A stretch of 64,000 nucleotides of DNA. Source: Pseudomonas sp. Seg1. GTDB lineage: Bacteria > Pseudomonadota > Gammaproteobacteria > Pseudomonadales > Pseudomonadaceae. The DNA lies in NCBI RefSeq assembly GCF_018326005.1, contig NZ_AP021903.1, forward strand, positions 5,887,501 to 5,951,500. Reading direction: 5' to 3'. The translations under genes were made by a program, and so were the position numbers. Positions 41,530 through 52,327 of this stretch are shown piece by piece (the stretch's first letter is position 1; every line of letters starts with the position of its first letter). The notes below the pieces were generated by a model. That model saw only the letters and a program-made list of their open reading frames with translations. It was not told the DNA's origin and made no database searches.

Positions 41530-42410
41530 TGGCGACGTATGCCGTCGGCGACCTGCAAGGCTGCCTCGAACCGCTCAAGTGCCTGCTCAAGCAAGTCGCT
41601 TTCGACCCGAAACTCGATCGGCTCTGGCTGGTGGGCGATCTGGTCAACCGTGGCCCGCAGTCGCTGGAAACCCTGCGTTTTCTCTATGCCCTGCGCGATT
41701 CGCTGGTCTGCGTCCTCGGTAATCACGACCTGCATCTGCTGGCGGCAGCAAAGAATATCGAACGTTTGAAGAAGTCGGACACGCTGCGCGAGATCCTTGA
41801 GGCGCCAGACTGCGCCGAACTGCTTGAGTGGGTGCGACAACAAAAGTTGATGCACTACGACGAGCAGCGCGACGTCGCCATGGTCCACGCCGGCATTCCA
41901 CCGCAGTGGTCGCTGCGCCGCGCCTTGAAGTGCGCCGACGAAGTCGAAACCGCCCTGCGCGACGACAACCTGTTTCCTGCTTACCTCGACGGCATGTACG
42001 GCAACGATCCGGCGAAATGGGACAACGACCTCAAAGGTGTGACCCGCCTGCGCGTCATCACCAACTATTTCACCCGCATGCGTTTCTGCACCGCCGAGGG
42101 CAAGCTCGACCTCAAGAGCAAGGAAGGCCTCGACAGCGCACCGCCAGGCTACAAACCGTGGTTCCAGCACAAGGAACGCAAGACCAAAGGGCTGCGAATC
42201 ATTTTTGGTCACTGGGCGGCGCTGGAAGGCAATATCCATGAGCCAGGCATCTCGGCGCTGGACACCGGTTGTGTCTGGGGCGGCAGCCTGACCCTGATGA
42301 ACGTCGACAGCGGCGAACGCCTGTCGTGCAAATGCGATGAACATGGCGGCCTCGCCCCGACCGTCGCACCACTTATCCCCGAAACTTCGCCAGTCAGCGC
42401 ACCGCGCTAG
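41529..42410 (+). CDS. apaH: Bis(5'-nucleosyl)-tetraphosphatase, symmetrical
   Basis: Metallophosphoesterase that hydrolyses Ap4A to two ADP, controlling alarmone levels and, in E. coli, removing Np4 caps from RNA. It has 293 residues. The motifs GDLQGC (near residue 7), [10 protein letters not shown] and GNHDLH are all present. It starts within the apaG stop codon region, so translation is coupled. glpE follows after 33 bases. Confidence 0.95.
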   Translation: MATYAVGDLQGCLEPLKCLLKQVAFDPKLDRLWLVGDLVNRGPQSLETLRFLYALRDSLVCVLGNHDLHLLAAAKNIERLKKSDTLREILEAPDCAELLEWVRQQKLMHYDEQRDVAMVHAGIPPQWSLRRALKCADEVETALRDDNLFPAYLDGMYGNDPAKWDNDLKGVTRLRVITNYFTRMRFCTAEGKLDLKSKEGLDSAPPGYKPWFQHKERKTKGLRIIFGHWAALEGNIHEPGISALDTGCVWGGSLTLMNVDSGERLSCKCDEHGGLAPTVAPLIPETSPVSAPR

Positions 42411-42443
42411 ACTGCGCATTCAGCCGAGCAACAGGAACCCGCC

Positions 42444-42773
42444 ATGAGCGAATTCAAACGAATCCCCCCGGAGCAGGCTCAGGCCCTGCGTGAGCAAGGT
42501 GCTGTCGTGGTCGACGTGCGCGACCCGGCGACTTTCGCTGCCCTGCATATCAGCGGCTCGAAGCATCTGGACAACCACTCACTGCACGCCTTCATCCAAG
42601 GCGCCGATCTCGATGCACCGACCGTTGTCGTCTGCTACCACGGCAATTCCAGCCAAGGCGCTGCGGCGTACCTGATCAGTCAGGGCTTTTCCGACGTCTA
42701 CAGCATGGACGGCGGCTTTGAGCTGTGGCGTACGACCTATCCTGCAGAAACTGCCCAAGGCACCGCCGAATAA
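42444..42773 (+). CDS. glpE: Thiosulfate sulfurtransferase GlpE
   Basis: Single-domain rhodanese, 109 residues, transferring sulfane sulfur from thiosulfate to cyanide or thioredoxin. The catalytic cysteine is C64 in [13 protein letters not shown], matching the GlpE loop. It ends the apaGH run. In E. coli it lies in the glp locus; here it does not. Confidence 0.92.
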   Translation: MSEFKRIPPEQAQALREQGAVVVDVRDPATFAALHISGSKHLDNHSLHAFIQGADLDAPTVVVCYHGNSSQGAAAYLISQGFSDVYSMDGGFELWRTTYPAETAQGTAE

Positions 42774-43071
42774 TTTTTTTTGTCACGCGCAGGCCCCGGC
42801 TGCCGTGGGCCTGCGCCGGGCAGACGAACGGTCTGCCACAACTAATTACGTATCTCGCCTTTACCTCCCGAATTCCCAACTATCCTTAAGCCCAGGCCAT
42901 CCAAAACAGGGGAGAGCCGGTACACCGGCGCACGGGTCATCGGGAGTGACTTTCACGATTGTCGGTCGTGAAAGTGTTCTGGGGGGTAAACAAACAGCTG
43001 CCACAACGGTTGTTTGCCAGCATCGACTGAGTGATCCGGCGTCGGCTCCACGTATCGAGCGAGGTGACGTC
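42774..43071 (+). promoter_or_regulatory. Upstream region of the prkA operon with palindromes
   Basis: This 298-base gap holds no gene. It has a GC palindrome CGCAGGCCC/GGGCCTGCG (42788-42815) after glpE, a perfect TTTCACGA-N7-TCGTGAAA (42951-42973), and a looser CAAACA/TGTTTG pair (about 42989-43017). The second and third lie 50-120 bases before the prkA start and may be operator sites or mRNA structures. I could not find a convincing -24/-12 or -35/-10 pair by eye. Confidence 0.5.
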
Positions 43072-44994
43072 ATGAGTATCTTTAGCCACTTCCAACAACG
43101 CTTCGAGTCCACACGCCAGGAAGAACTCTCGCTGCAAGAGTACCTGGAGCTGTGCAAGAAAGACCGAAGCGCCTACGTTTCCGCCGCCGAGCGTCTATTG
43201 CTGGCCATCGGCGAACCGGAACTGCTCGACACCTCGACCAACTCGAGGCTGTCACGCATCTTCTCCAACAAGGTGATCCGTCGCTATCCGGCCTTTGAAG
43301 ACTTCCACGGGATGGAAGAATGCATCGACCAGATCGTCTCGTATTTCCGCCACGCCGCCCAAGGCCTGGAAGAGAAGAAACAGATCCTTTATCTGCTCGG
43401 CCCTGTTGGTGGCGGTAAATCGTCCTTGGCCGAGAAGCTCAAGCAACTGATCGAAAAAGTGCCGTTCTATGCGATCAAGGGCTCGCCGGTATTCGAATCG
43501 CCTCTGGGTCTGTTCAACGCCACCGAAGATGGCGCGATCCTCGAAGAAGACTTCGGCATCCCACGGCGCTACCTGAACACCATCATGTCGCCGTGGGCGA
43601 CCAAACGTCTGGCCGAATTCGGCGGCGACATCAGCCAGTTCCGCGTGGTCAAACTCTACCCGTCGATCCTCAATCAGATCGCCGTGGCCAAGACCGAACC
43701 GGGTGACGAGAACAACCAGGACATCTCTGCCCTGGTTGGTAAAGTCGACATCCGCAAACTCGAGGAATACCCACAGAACGACGCCGACGCATACAGCTAC
43801 TCCGGTGCGCTGTGCCGGGCCAACCAGGGCCTGATGGAATTCGTCGAAATGTTCAAGGCACCGATCAAGGTGCTGCACCCATTGCTGACTGCGACTCAGG
43901 AAGGCAACTACAACAGTACCGAAGGTCTCGGCGCGATTCCGTTTACCGGGATCCTGCTCGCCCACTCCAACGAATCGGAGTGGCACACCTTCCGTAATAA
44001 CAAGAACAACGAAGCGTTCATCGACCGGATCTACATCGTCAAAGTGCCGTACTGCCTGCGGGTCAGCGACGAAGTGAAGATCTACGACAAACTGTTGTTC
44101 AACAGCTCTCTGGCCAAGGCCCATTGCGCACCGGACACGCTGAAGATGCTCGCGCAGTTCACCGTGCTGTCGCGCCTCAAGGAGCCGGAAAACTCCAACA
44201 TCTATTCGAAGATGCGCGTCTACGACGGCGAAAACCTCAAGGACACCGATCCGAAAGCCAAGTCGATTCAGGAATACCGCGACTCTGCAGGCGTTGATGA
44301 AGGCATGAACGGTCTGTCGACCCGATTTGCGTTCAAGATCCTGTCCAAGGTGTTCAACTTCGATCCGCACGAAATCGCCGCCAATCCGGTACACCTGCTC
44401 TATGTGCTGGAACAGCAGATCGAACAGGAACAGTTCCAGGCTGAAACCCGTGAGCGTTACCTGCGCTACCTGAAGGAATACCTGGCACCGCGTTATATCG
44501 AATTCATCGGCAAGGAGATCCAGACCGCGTACCTCGAGTCTTACAGCGAGTACGGCCAGAACATCTTCGACCGCTACGTGCTGTATGCGGACTTCTGGAT
44601 TCAGGATCAGGAATACCGTGATCCGGAAACCGGCGAAATCCTCAACCGCGTGGCCCTCAACGAGGAACTGGAAAAAATCGAAAAACCGGCCGGCATCAGC
44701 AATCCGAAGGATTTCCGCAACGAAATCGTCAACTTCGTCCTGCGCGCCCGAGCCAACAACAACGGCAAGAACCCGACCTGGCTCAGCTACGAAAAACTGC
44801 GGGTGGTCATCGAGAAGAAAATGTTCTCGAACACCGAGGATCTGCTGCCAGTCATCAGCTTCAACGCCAAGGCCAGCAAAGAGGATCAGCAGAAACACAA
44901 CGACTTCGTTACACGAATGGTCGAACGCGGCTACACCGACAAACAGGTACGGCTTCTTTCCGAATGGTACCTACGGGTCCGGAAGTCGCAGTGA
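43072..44994 (+). CDS. prkA: PrkA-family serine protein kinase
   Basis: AAA-ATPase/kinase of the PrkA (YeaG) family, 640 residues from the ATG at 43072 (GAGGTGAC upstream); the upstream in-frame extension is non-coding. The P-loop GPVGGGKSS is at 110-118 within the AAA domain, and the C-terminal kinase-like PrkA domain follows. In E. coli YeaG is induced by nitrogen starvation and stationary phase and acts with YeaH; its natural substrates are unclear. It forms an operon with yeaH and spoVR downstream. Confidence 0.94.
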   Translation: MSIFSHFQQRFESTRQEELSLQEYLELCKKDRSAYVSAAERLLLAIGEPELLDTSTNSRLSRIFSNKVIRRYPAFEDFHGMEECIDQIVSYFRHAAQGLEEKKQILYLLGPVGGGKSSLAEKLKQLIEKVPFYAIKGSPVFESPLGLFNATEDGAILEEDFGIPRRYLNTIMSPWATKRLAEFGGDISQFRVVKLYPSILNQIAVAKTEPGDENNQDISALVGKVDIRKLEEYPQNDADAYSYSGALCRANQGLMEFVEMFKAPIKVLHPLLTATQEGNYNSTEGLGAIPFTGILLAHSNESEWHTFRNNKNNEAFIDRIYIVKVPYCLRVSDEVKIYDKLLFNSSLAKAHCAPDTLKMLAQFTVLSRLKEPENSNIYSKMRVYDGENLKDTDPKAKSIQEYRDSAGVDEGMNGLSTRFAFKILSKVFNFDPHEIAANPVHLLYVLEQQIEQEQFQAETRERYLRYLKEYLAPRYIEFIGKEIQTAYLESYSEYGQNIFDRYVLYADFWIQDQEYRDPETGEILNRVALNEELEKIEKPAGISNPKDFRNEIVNFVLRARANNNGKNPTWLSYEKLRVVIEKKMFSNTEDLLPVISFNAKASKEDQQKHNDFVTRMVERGYTDKQVRLLSEWYLRVRKSQ

Positions 44995-44997
44995 AGC

Positions 44998-45100
44998 AGC
45001 TGCAAGCTTCTAGCTACAAGCTGCAAGAACAAAGCGCGTAACCCACTGATGCCCGGGAACCTGCTTTTACTTGCAGCTTGAAGCTCACAACTTGAAGCTG
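44998..45100. repeat. Inverted repeat built on AGCTTGAAGCTGCAAG
   Basis: AGCTGCAAGCTTCTAGCTAC with its extension (44998-45027) is mirrored by CTTGCAGCTTGAAGCTCACA and its extension (45070-45100). It fills the gap between prkA and yeaH in one operon. This repeat type, rich in AAGCT, is different from the REP classes elsewhere in the window. Confidence 0.7.
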
Positions 45101-45115
45101 CCCGGAGGGCCTCCT

Positions 45116-46387
45116 ATGAGTTATGTGATCGACCGACGTCTCAATGGCAAGAACAAGAGCACGGTGAACCGTCAGCGCTTCCTGCGGCGTTACCGTGACC
45201 ACATCAAAAAGGCTGTCGAAGAGGCGGTCAGCCGGCGCTCCATTACCGATATGGAACACGGCGAGCAAATCAGTATTCCCGGTCGCGACATCGACGAACC
45301 GGTGCTTCACCACGGCCGTGGCGGCAAGCAGACCGTGGTTCATCCTGGTAACAAAGAATTCACGGCCGGCGAACACATAGCCCGGCCACCGGGTGGTGGC
45401 GGCGGGCGCGGACCGGGCAAGGCCGGCAATTCCGGCGAAGGCATGGACGAATTCGTCTTCCAGATCACCCAGGAAGAATTCCTCGAATTCATGTTCGAAG
45501 ACCTCGAACTGCCCAACCTGGTCAAACGCAACCTCAGCGGCACTGACACGTTCAAAACCGTACGCGCCGGGATCAGCAACGAAGGCAATCCGTCACGGAT
45601 CAACATCATCCGCACCCTCCGTTCGGCTCATGCTCGGCGCATCGCCCTGTCCGGCAGCAGCCGGGCGAAGCTGCGCGAAGTCAAAGAAGAACTGGAGCGC
45701 CTGAGACGCGAAGAGCCGGACAACTTCGGCGATATTCAGGAACTCGAAGCCGAAATCGAAAAACTCAGCGCGCGCATCCACCGTGTGCCGTTTCTCGATA
45801 CCTTCGACTTGAAATACAACCTGCTGATCAAACAACCCAACCCCAGTTCGAAAGCGGTGATGTTCTGCCTGATGGACGTCTCCGGCTCCATGACCCAGGC
45901 GACCAAGGACATCGCCAAACGCTTTTTCATCCTGTTGTATCTGTTCCTCAAGCGGAACTACGACAAGATCGACGTGGTGTTCATCCGCCACCACACCAGT
46001 GCCCGGGAAGTCGATGAAGAAGAGTTTTTCTATTCGCGGGAAACCGGCGGCACCATCGTTTCCAGTGCGCTGAAGCTGATGCAGGAGATCATGGCCGAGC
46101 GTTATCCGAGCAATGAATGGAACATCTACGCGGCACAGGCTTCCGACGGCGACAACTGGAACGACGACTCGCCGATCTGCCGCGACATTCTGATCAACCA
46201 GATCATGCCGTTTGTGCAGTACTACACTTATGTGGAGATCACCCCGCGCGAACACCAGGCCCTCTGGTACGAATACGAGCGCATCGCCGAAGCCTTTTCC
46301 GACACGTTTGCCCAGCAGCAACTGGTCTCGGCCGGGGATATCTATCCGGTCTTCCGTGAACTCTTCCAGCGCAGGTTAGTGACATGA
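45116..46387 (+). CDS. yeaH: YeaH/DUF444 VWA-domain protein
   Basis: Partner of PrkA, 423 residues from the ATG at 45116 (RBS GGAGG upstream). The N-terminal half is charged, with a glycine-rich stretch ([12 protein letters not shown]). The C-terminal half is a von Willebrand A domain with a MIDAS motif DVSGS at 254-258, so a metal-dependent protein contact is expected. Function not established; it is co-transcribed with prkA in enterics. Its stop overlaps the spoVR start by four bases. Confidence 0.92.
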   Translation: MSYVIDRRLNGKNKSTVNRQRFLRRYRDHIKKAVEEAVSRRSITDMEHGEQISIPGRDIDEPVLHHGRGGKQTVVHPGNKEFTAGEHIARPPGGGGGRGPGKAGNSGEGMDEFVFQITQEEFLEFMFEDLELPNLVKRNLSGTDTFKTVRAGISNEGNPSRINIIRTLRSAHARRIALSGSSRAKLREVKEELERLRREEPDNFGDIQELEAEIEKLSARIHRVPFLDTFDLKYNLLIKQPNPSSKAVMFCLMDVSGSMTQATKDIAKRFFILLYLFLKRNYDKIDVVFIRHHTSAREVDEEEFFYSRETGGTIVSSALKLMQEIMAERYPSNEWNIYAAQASDGDNWNDDSPICRDILINQIMPFVQYYTYVEITPREHQALWYEYERIAEAFSDTFAQQQLVSAGDIYPVFRELFQRRLVT

Positions 46388-47946
46388 CCGCCAAAGAGCA
46401 GAAGCGCCAACCCATTTCCACCGGCTCCGAATGGACATTCGAGCTGATCCAGACCTACGACCGCGAAATCGCCCGTATCGCGGCCGGTTATGCGCTGGAT
46501 ACTTATCCCAACCAGATCGAAGTGATCACCGCCGAGCAGATGATGGATGCGTACGCCTCGGTGGGCATGCCGCTGGGTTACCACCACTGGTCCTATGGCA
46601 AACACTTCCTCAGCACCGAAAAATCCTACAGTCGCGGGCAGATGGGGCTGGCCTACGAGATCGTGATCAACTCCGATCCGTGCATCGCCTATCTGATGGA
46701 AGAAAACACCATCTGCATGCAGGCGCAGGTGGTGGCGCACGCGTGCTACGGCCACAACAGCTTCTTCAAGGGCAATTACCTGTTCCGCACCTGGACCGAC
46801 GCCAGCTCGATCATCGATTACCTGGTGTTCGCCAAGCAGTACATCATGCAATGCGAGGAACGCCACGGCATCGACGCGGTGGAAGACCTGCTCGACTCCT
46901 GCCACGCCTTGATGAACTACGGCGTCGACCGCTACAAGCGCCCCTATCCGATTTCCGCCGAGGAAGAACGGCGACGTCAGAAGGATCGCGAAGAACACAT
47001 GCAGAAGCAGATCAACGATCTGTGGCGCACGATTCCCAAAGGTGCGGACAAATACAGCGACAAGGACAACGCGCGCTTCCCCGCAGAACCGCAGGAAAAC
47101 ATCCTGTACTTCATCGAGAAACACGCGCCGTTGCTGGAACCGTGGCAACGCGAGATTGTGCGTATCGTGCGCAAGATCGCCCAGTATTTCTATCCACAAC
47201 GCCAGACTCAGGTGATGAACGAAGGCTGGGCAACGTTCTGGCACTACACGCTGATGAACGATCTGTATGACGAAGGCCTGGTCACCGACGGTTTCATGAT
47301 GGAGTTCCTGACGTCGCACACCAGCGTGGTGTTCCAGCCAGGTTTTGACAGCCCCTACTACAGCGGCATCAACCCTTACGCCTTGGGCTTTGCCATGTAC
47401 CGGGACATCAGGCGCATGTGTGAAGAACCCACTGAGGAAGACCGTCACTGGTTCCCGGACATTGCCGGAACCGACTGGCTGTCGACCATCAAGTTCGCCA
47501 TGAGCAGCTTCAAGGACGAGAGCTTCATCCTGCAGTACCTGTCACCCAAGGTTATCCGCGACCTGAAACTGTTCAGCATCCTCGATGACGACCAGAAGGA
47601 CGATCTGCTGGTACCGGCAATCCACGACGAAACCGGTTACCGGATCATCCGCGAAACCTTGGCAGCGCAGTACAATCTCGGCAATCGTGAGCCGAACGTG
47701 CAGATCTACAGCATTGATCGCCGTGGTGATCGCTCCCTGACTCTGCGCCATCAGCAACATGACCGCAAACCGTTGGGCGACTCCACCGACGAAGTGCTCA
47801 AACACCTGCATCGCCTGTGGGGCTTCGATATTCATCTGGAAACCCTGCAGGGTGACCAGATCATGAAGACCCATCACGTTCCGCCACGCAGTGAACACAG
47901 CGAAGGGGATTACGGTCGGCTCGACCTGGCCGTCATTCATCTTTGA
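46384..47946 (+). CDS. SpoVR-family protein (YcgB-like)
   Basis: Soluble protein of 520 residues whose family is named after a Bacillus spore-cortex gene, although pseudomonads do not sporulate. The conserved [19 protein letters not shown] and the GWATFWHY segments look like metal-binding sites, but no enzymatic role is proven. It is translationally coupled to yeaH (ATGA overlap), completing prkA-yeaH-spoVR. cca follows after 63 bases. Confidence 0.92.
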   Translation: MTAKEQKRQPISTGSEWTFELIQTYDREIARIAAGYALDTYPNQIEVITAEQMMDAYASVGMPLGYHHWSYGKHFLSTEKSYSRGQMGLAYEIVINSDPCIAYLMEENTICMQAQVVAHACYGHNSFFKGNYLFRTWTDASSIIDYLVFAKQYIMQCEERHGIDAVEDLLDSCHALMNYGVDRYKRPYPISAEEERRRQKDREEHMQKQINDLWRTIPKGADKYSDKDNARFPAEPQENILYFIEKHAPLLEPWQREIVRIVRKIAQYFYPQRQTQVMNEGWATFWHYTLMNDLYDEGLVTDGFMMEFLTSHTSVVFQPGFDSPYYSGINPYALGFAMYRDIRRMCEEPTEEDRHWFPDIAGTDWLSTIKFAMSSFKDESFILQYLSPKVIRDLKLFSILDDDQKDDLLVPAIHDETGYRIIRETLAAQYNLGNREPNVQIYSIDRRGDRSLTLRHQQHDRKPLGDSTDEVLKHLHRLWGFDIHLETLQGDQIMKTHHVPPRSEHSEGDYGRLDLAVIHL

Positions 47947-48009
47947 TCCGGTTCTGGCCTCCGAAAGTCCGACGCAAGAGTTATCCTGTCGGGCTAACGG
48001 AGGTTTTTT

Positions 48010-49239
48010 ATGCAGATTTATAAGGTCGGCGGTGCAGTACGCGATCGCCTGCTGGGCAAACCGGTCACCGATATCGACTGGGTCGTTGTCGGCGCCAGCA
48101 CCGAGGAAATGCTCGCGCAAGGCTATCGCCCGGTCGGCGCGGATTTCCCGGTGTTTCTTCACCCAAAAAGCGGCGAGGAATATGCCCTCGCCCGCACCGA
48201 ACGCAAGAGCGGTCGTGGGTACGGCGGTTTCACCTTTCACGCCAGCCCCGAAGTAACGCTTGAAGAAGACCTGATCCGCCGCGACCTGACCATCAACGCC
48301 ATGGCCGAGGACGATCAGCAGAACCTGACCGATCCGTATCACGGCCAGCGCGACCTTGAAGATCGAATTCTTCGCCACGTTTCCCCGGCGTTCGCCGAAG
48401 ATCCCTTACGTGTCTTGCGCGTTGCTCGCTTCGCCGCACGCTATGCCGAACTGGGCTTCACCGTCGCGCCCGAGACCCTGGAGCTGATGCGTCAGCTCAG
48501 CGAATCCGGCGAACTGCAAGCGCTGACTGCCGAACGTAGCTGGAAGGAAATCTCCCGGGCACTGATGGAAGATCAGCCGCAGGTATTCATTGAGGTTTTG
48601 CGTCAATGCGGAGCACTGAAAGTGCTGATGCCGGAAGTCGATGCCTTGTTTGGCGTGCCGCAACCGGAAATCCATCACCCGGAAATCGACAGCGGCATCC
48701 ACACCCTGAGCGTGCTGGAGCAATCGGCGCTGCACAAACAACCACTGACCGTACGCTGGGCCTGCTTGCTGCACGACCTCGGCAAAGGGCTTACGCCAAA
48801 AGAAGAGTGGCCGCGACACATCGCCCACGAACACACGGGGTTGAAGCTGATCAAAGCGGTCAATGAGCGCTTCAAGGCACCGAAGGACTGTCAGGAATTG
48901 GCGCTACTGGTCGGCCAGTACCATACCCATGGACATCGCGCTCTGGAGTTGAAGGCTTCGACGCTGCTGGAGTTACTGCAGAGTTTTGATGTGTATCGCC
49001 GGCCGCAGCGCTTTGAGGAATTCATCATCGCTTGCGAGATGGATGCGCGCGGACGCAAGGGGCTGGAACAGCGCAGTTATCCACAGGCGGATTATCTGCG
49101 CGGCGCGGCCAATGAGGCGCGGGGCGTGGCGGTGCAGCCGTTGCTGGAGAAGGGATTTAAAGGCCCGGAGCTGGGCGAAGCGCTCAAGCGCGAACGGCTC
49201 AAGGCGTTGAAGGCTTACAAAGAGGCTTACACCTCCTGA
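48010..49239 (+). CDS. cca: Multifunctional CCA tRNA nucleotidyltransferase
   Basis: Adds or repairs the 3'-CCA of tRNAs without a template; proteobacterial long forms also have an HD domain with phosphatase/phosphodiesterase activity. It has 409 residues. The nucleotidyltransferase motif [11 protein letters not shown] is near residues 5-15, with DIDWVVVG following, [10 protein letters not shown] next, and the HD motif [11 protein letters not shown] in the middle. RBS GGAGG is six bases before the ATG. A REP pair follows the stop. Confidence 0.95.
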   Translation: MQIYKVGGAVRDRLLGKPVTDIDWVVVGASTEEMLAQGYRPVGADFPVFLHPKSGEEYALARTERKSGRGYGGFTFHASPEVTLEEDLIRRDLTINAMAEDDQQNLTDPYHGQRDLEDRILRHVSPAFAEDPLRVLRVARFAARYAELGFTVAPETLELMRQLSESGELQALTAERSWKEISRALMEDQPQVFIEVLRQCGALKVLMPEVDALFGVPQPEIHHPEIDSGIHTLSVLEQSALHKQPLTVRWACLLHDLGKGLTPKEEWPRHIAHEHTGLKLIKAVNERFKAPKDCQELALLVGQYHTHGHRALELKASTLLELLQSFDVYRRPQRFEEFIIACEMDARGRKGLEQRSYPQADYLRGAANEARGVAVQPLLEKGFKGPELGEALKRERLKALKAYKEAYTS

Positions 49240-49243
49240 AATG

Positions 49244-49310
49244 CTTCGCGAGCAGGCTCGCTCCCACATTGGAATAGGATCTCCTGTGGGAGCGAGCCTG
49301 CTCGCGAAAG
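49244..49310. repeat. REP pair, class A
   Basis: Head-to-head copies of GCGAGCAGGCTCGCTCCCAC with about 17 bases between, between convergent cca and folK. Confidence 0.88.
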
Positions 49311-49321
49311 CGTCCGTCAGA

Positions 49322-49840
49322 TCAACGCAAATCCGAACGGGTCAGTTGTTCGCCGCGCCATTCAAAGGCGACCGGCGCCAACACCTGATCAATCTGCGCC
49401 TCGGCCCACAACGTTGCGAAGCTTTTTCCCACGCCCGGATGCACACATTCCGGCGCAATCAGCGACAGCGGCCACAGCACAAAAGCGTTTTTCAGGATTT
49501 CTGCCCGCGGCAGAACCAGACCGTCGAAGTTACCCACCAGATCGCCATACAGCAGCACGTCGATATCCAGCGGCAACCCCTTGCGCTCCGGCGCATAGCG
49601 CCCATTGTCCGCCTCGATGAACTTCAAGCGCCGATCCAGCTCCATCAACGGCAAATCGGTATACGCCGACACCACGAAGTTGAAGAACGGCCCGCTCTTG
49701 ATGCCCACCGGTTGACTCTCGAACACGGCCGAACAGCGGATATCCACGAGGAAGGTCGCCAACGCGTCGAGTCCGGCGCGCAAATGGGTTTCGCGCTCGA
49801 TATTGCTACCGAGCCCAAGATACACCTGAGTCAGCGACAT
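49322..49840 (-). CDS. folK: 2-amino-4-hydroxy-6-hydroxymethyldihydropteridine pyrophosphokinase
   Basis: Transfers pyrophosphate to the pterin in folate synthesis. It has 172 residues. It begins [17 protein letters not shown], and the LPLDIDVLLYGD and PLSLIAPE-like segments are present. The start overlaps the folB stop by 10 bases, so consecutive folate steps are co-expressed. Pseudomonads usually have another folK with panB; this is the folB-linked copy. Confidence 0.93.
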   Translation of the reverse strand: MSLTQVYLGLGSNIERETHLRAGLDALATFLVDIRCSAVFESQPVGIKSGPFFNFVVSAYTDLPLMELDRRLKFIEADNGRYAPERKGLPLDIDVLLYGDLVGNFDGLVLPRAEILKNAFVLWPLSLIAPECVHPGVGKSFATLWAEAQIDQVLAPVAFEWRGEQLTRSDLR

Positions 49841-50187
49841 CCGCGCTCGATCTCCACACCCACACCACCCTTGGCGGCCGGCACAGCGCCGGGCTTGGTC
49901 AGCTTCAGGCGGACCCAGGTAATCTTGAATTCCGTCATCAGCACTTCAACCAGGCGCTCGGCAAACGTCTCGACCAACTGGAATTGCGCCTGCTCGGCAA
50001 ACGCCTGAATGCGTGTGGAAACGCTGGCGTAGTCGAGCGCCAGGGTGAGGTCGTCACCGGCGGCGGCCGGGCGATTGTCCCAAGCGAAGCTCAGATCAAG
50101 GCGCAGGCACTGTCGGATGCCGCGCTCCCAGTCGTAGGCACCGATCACGGTGTCAACTTCCAGGCCCTCGATAAACACTCTGTCCAA
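49831..50187 (-). CDS. folB: Dihydroneopterin aldolase, TTG start
   Basis: Cleaves dihydroneopterin to hydroxymethyldihydropterin in folate synthesis. The start is the TTG at 50187: GGAG lies eight bases upstream and translation begins [21 protein letters not shown], the expected N terminus, for 118 residues. An ATG eight codons upstream lacks family sequence. Overlaps folK. Divergent from plsY, with 74 bases between. Confidence 0.92.
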   Translation of the reverse strand: MDRVFIEGLEVDTVIGAYDWERGIRQCLRLDLSFAWDNRPAAAGDDLTLALDYASVSTRIQAFAEQAQFQLVETFAERLVEVLMTEFKITWVRLKLTKPGAVPAAKGGVGVEIERGCR

Positions 50188-50261
50188 GCACTTTTCTCCG
50201 CTGCACGACAAGGGCGCAATGCGCCGTTAGAATCAGGGCGTCCTCGCCCGGAATAGTTAGC

Positions 50262-50831
50262 ATGTTTTGGTTACTGGCGATCCTCGCCTACCTGCTCGGC
50301 TCGCTGTCCTTCGCCATTTTGCTCAGCCGCCTGACCGGAAACCCGGATCCGCGAATGAGTGGCTCGGGTAATGCCGGCGCCACCAACATGCTGCGCCTGG
50401 CCGGTCGCAAACTCGCGATCCTGACCTTGCTGGGTGATCTGTGCAAAGGCTTGCTGCCGGTGCTGATCGCAGCGGCTGCGGGCCTTTCGTTGCAGGATCA
50501 GGCCTGGATCGGCGTGTGCGCCGTGATCGGTCACCTGTTCCCGCTGTACTTCCGTTTTCGTGGCGGCAAGGGCGTTGCCACTGCCGCCGGCATGCTGCTG
50601 GGCCTGTATCCGCCCGCCGCGCTGCTGGCCGTATGCGCCTGGCTGCTGACGTTCTATCTGACCCGCACCAGCTCGCTGGCGGCGCTGATCGCCACGCCGC
50701 TGACCCTGCCGTTGCTCGCCTGGCAGGAACCGGAAGCGTTGCTGCCGATGAGCGCACTCACACTGCTGATCGTCTGGCGCCACCGCGGCAATCTACGCGA
50801 CCTGTTTGCCGGGCGCGAACGGCATTTTTAA
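50262..50831 (+). CDS. plsY: Glycerol-3-phosphate acyltransferase PlsY
   Basis: Inner-membrane acyltransferase using acyl-phosphate to make lysophosphatidate. It has 189 residues with about five helices. The three conserved loops are seen: [11 protein letters not shown], the FRGGKGVAT glycine motif, and the final [15 protein letters not shown]. Convergent with tsaD (23 bases between stops), without an obvious terminator. Confidence 0.94.
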   Translation: MFWLLAILAYLLGSLSFAILLSRLTGNPDPRMSGSGNAGATNMLRLAGRKLAILTLLGDLCKGLLPVLIAAAAGLSLQDQAWIGVCAVIGHLFPLYFRFRGGKGVATAAGMLLGLYPPAALLAVCAWLLTFYLTRTSSLAALIATPLTLPLLAWQEPEALLPMSALTLLIVWRHRGNLRDLFAGRERHF

Positions 50832-50854
50832 ATACCGTTCATGAACGCCGCTCA

Positions 50855-51880
50855 TCACAACGCCGACAATTGCTCCATCGGCCAGCGCGCCTGCACGCTG
50901 ATCGCCAGACTTTCCTGCTGACCGGCCTGCAAACGCTGGCAACCGGCAAACGCGATCATCGCGCCGTTGTCGGTGCAAAACTCGGGACGGGCGTAAAACA
51001 CATCGCCTTTCATGTCACCAAGCATCTTCTCCAGCGAAACACGCAACGCCTTGTTGGCACTGACGCCGCCAGCGATCACCAGACGCTTCATGCCCGCCTG
51101 TTTCAGGGCGCGCTTGCACTTGATTGTCAAAGTCTCCACCACGGCCTGCTGGAACGCCAGCGCGATGTCGCAACGAGCTTGCTCGCCGTCGTCCCCGACG
51201 CTGACGCATTGCTGCCAGGTGTTGAGGGCGAAGGTTTTCAAGCCGCTGAAGCTGAAATCCAGCCCCGGGCGATCACACATCGGACGCGGGAAGGTGAAAC
51301 GTCCTGCGACGCCCTTCTCCGCCAACTTTGCGATTTCCGGTCCGCCCGGATAATTGAGGCCCATCATCTTTGCGGTCTTGTCGAACGCTTCGCCGGCGGC
51401 ATCGTCGAGCGTCTCGCCAAGCAGGCTGTATTGACCGATACCATCGACCTGAACCAGCTGCGTATGACCTCCGGAGACCAACAAAGCGACGAACGGGAAT
51501 TCAGGCGGTTTTGGCTCCAGCATCGGCGCGAGCAAATGGCCTTCCATGTGATGCACGCCCAACGCCGGAATGCCCCAGGCGAACGCCAACGCTTGAGCGC
51601 AGGAGGCGCCGACCAGCAGCGCGCCAACCAGGCCAGGACCCGCGGTATAAGCGATCGCATCGATCTCGGTCGGCACACAGTCAGCCTCGGCCAACACCTG
51701 ACGAATCAAGGGCAGCATGCGCTTGACGTGGTCACGCGAGGCCAGCTCAGGCACCACACCGCCATACACGCGATGCAGGTCGATCTGGCTGAACAATGCA
51801 TCGGCCAGCAGACCGCGTTCACTGTCATATAATGCGACGCCGGTTTCGTCGCAGGAGGTTTCTAATCCCAGTACTAGCAT
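50855..51880 (-). CDS. tsaD: tRNA threonylcarbamoyladenosine transferase TsaD
   Basis: Transfers the threonylcarbamoyl group to A37 of ANN-decoding tRNAs with TsaB and TsaE. It has 341 residues. The iron-binding motif HMEGH is at 111-115, with the ASKH-fold ATPase motifs LVSGGHTQ and the late [10 protein letters not shown]. It is divergent from rpsU, the conserved arrangement in many gamma-proteobacteria. Confidence 0.96.
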   Translation of the reverse strand: MLVLGLETSCDETGVALYDSERGLLADALFSQIDLHRVYGGVVPELASRDHVKRMLPLIRQVLAEADCVPTEIDAIAYTAGPGLVGALLVGASCAQALAFAWGIPALGVHHMEGHLLAPMLEPKPPEFPFVALLVSGGHTQLVQVDGIGQYSLLGETLDDAAGEAFDKTAKMMGLNYPGGPEIAKLAEKGVAGRFTFPRPMCDRPGLDFSFSGLKTFALNTWQQCVSVGDDGEQARCDIALAFQQAVVETLTIKCKRALKQAGMKRLVIAGGVSANKALRVSLEKMLGDMKGDVFYARPEFCTDNGAMIAFAGCQRLQAGQQESLAISVQARWPMEQLSAL

Positions 51881-51985
51881 GGGTTTGCGCCTTGTTTAGG
51901 CTGAATTCGAAGGCGCGCATAATAGTCGCCGCGTGATGCCCCGACCAGCGGTTTTCGATCAGAGGCTTTGCATTCCGAGCGATGA

Positions 51986-52055
51986 GGGGTTAACATCCGC
52001 AACCCTTAAAAACCGACGTCTTCAAGTGCTCTTTTGCCGCGAGGATGTTGACCCC
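51986..52055. promoter_or_regulatory. Inverted repeat in the rpsU upstream region
   Basis: GGGGTTAACATCC (51986-51998) pairs along all 13 positions with GGATGTTGACCCC (52043-52055), one pair being G-U in RNA. It lies 25-94 bases upstream of the rpsU ATG. A promoter-like TTGCAT-N17-TAACAT (51968-51996) overlaps the left arm, so it may be an operator rather than an mRNA hairpin. Confidence 0.5.
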
Positions 52056-52079
52056 GGTAATGAATGAAGGTAGCTCTGG

Positions 52080-52295
52080 ATGCCAGCCGTCAAAGTTAAA
52101 GAGAACGAACCCTTCGACGTAGCTCTGCGTCGTTTCAAGCGCTCCTGCGAAAAAGCCGGTGTACTGGCTGAAGTTCGTAGCCGCGAATTTTACGAGAAGC
52201 CAACTTCTGAGCGTAAGCGCAAAGCAGCAGCCGCTGTTAAGCGTCACGCCAAGAAAGTTCAGCGCGAACAGCGCCGCGCCGTTCGTCTGTACTAA
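52080..52295 (+). CDS. rpsU: 30S ribosomal protein S21
   Basis: Small basic ribosomal protein of 71 residues that helps 30S subunits base-pair with Shine-Dalgarno sequences. The whole sequence is family-typical ([20 protein letters not shown] start, Arg/Lys-rich end). First gene of the classic rpsU-dnaG-rpoD macromolecular-synthesis operon, here with a long 485-base gap to dnaG. Confidence 0.96.
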
Positions 52296-52327
52296 TACAC
52301 AGACGTTCGTAGCAAGCTTCTTGCCTA

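Noticed and set aside
42787..42815. Terminator after glpE
   Set aside because: The 9-bp GC stem has its T-run before, not after, the stem on the plus strand and an A-run on the minus strand, so it is not an intrinsic terminator.
43252..44898. 548-residue minus-strand open frame opposite prkA
   Set aside because: Antisense shadow; prkA on the plus strand has full motifs and RBS.
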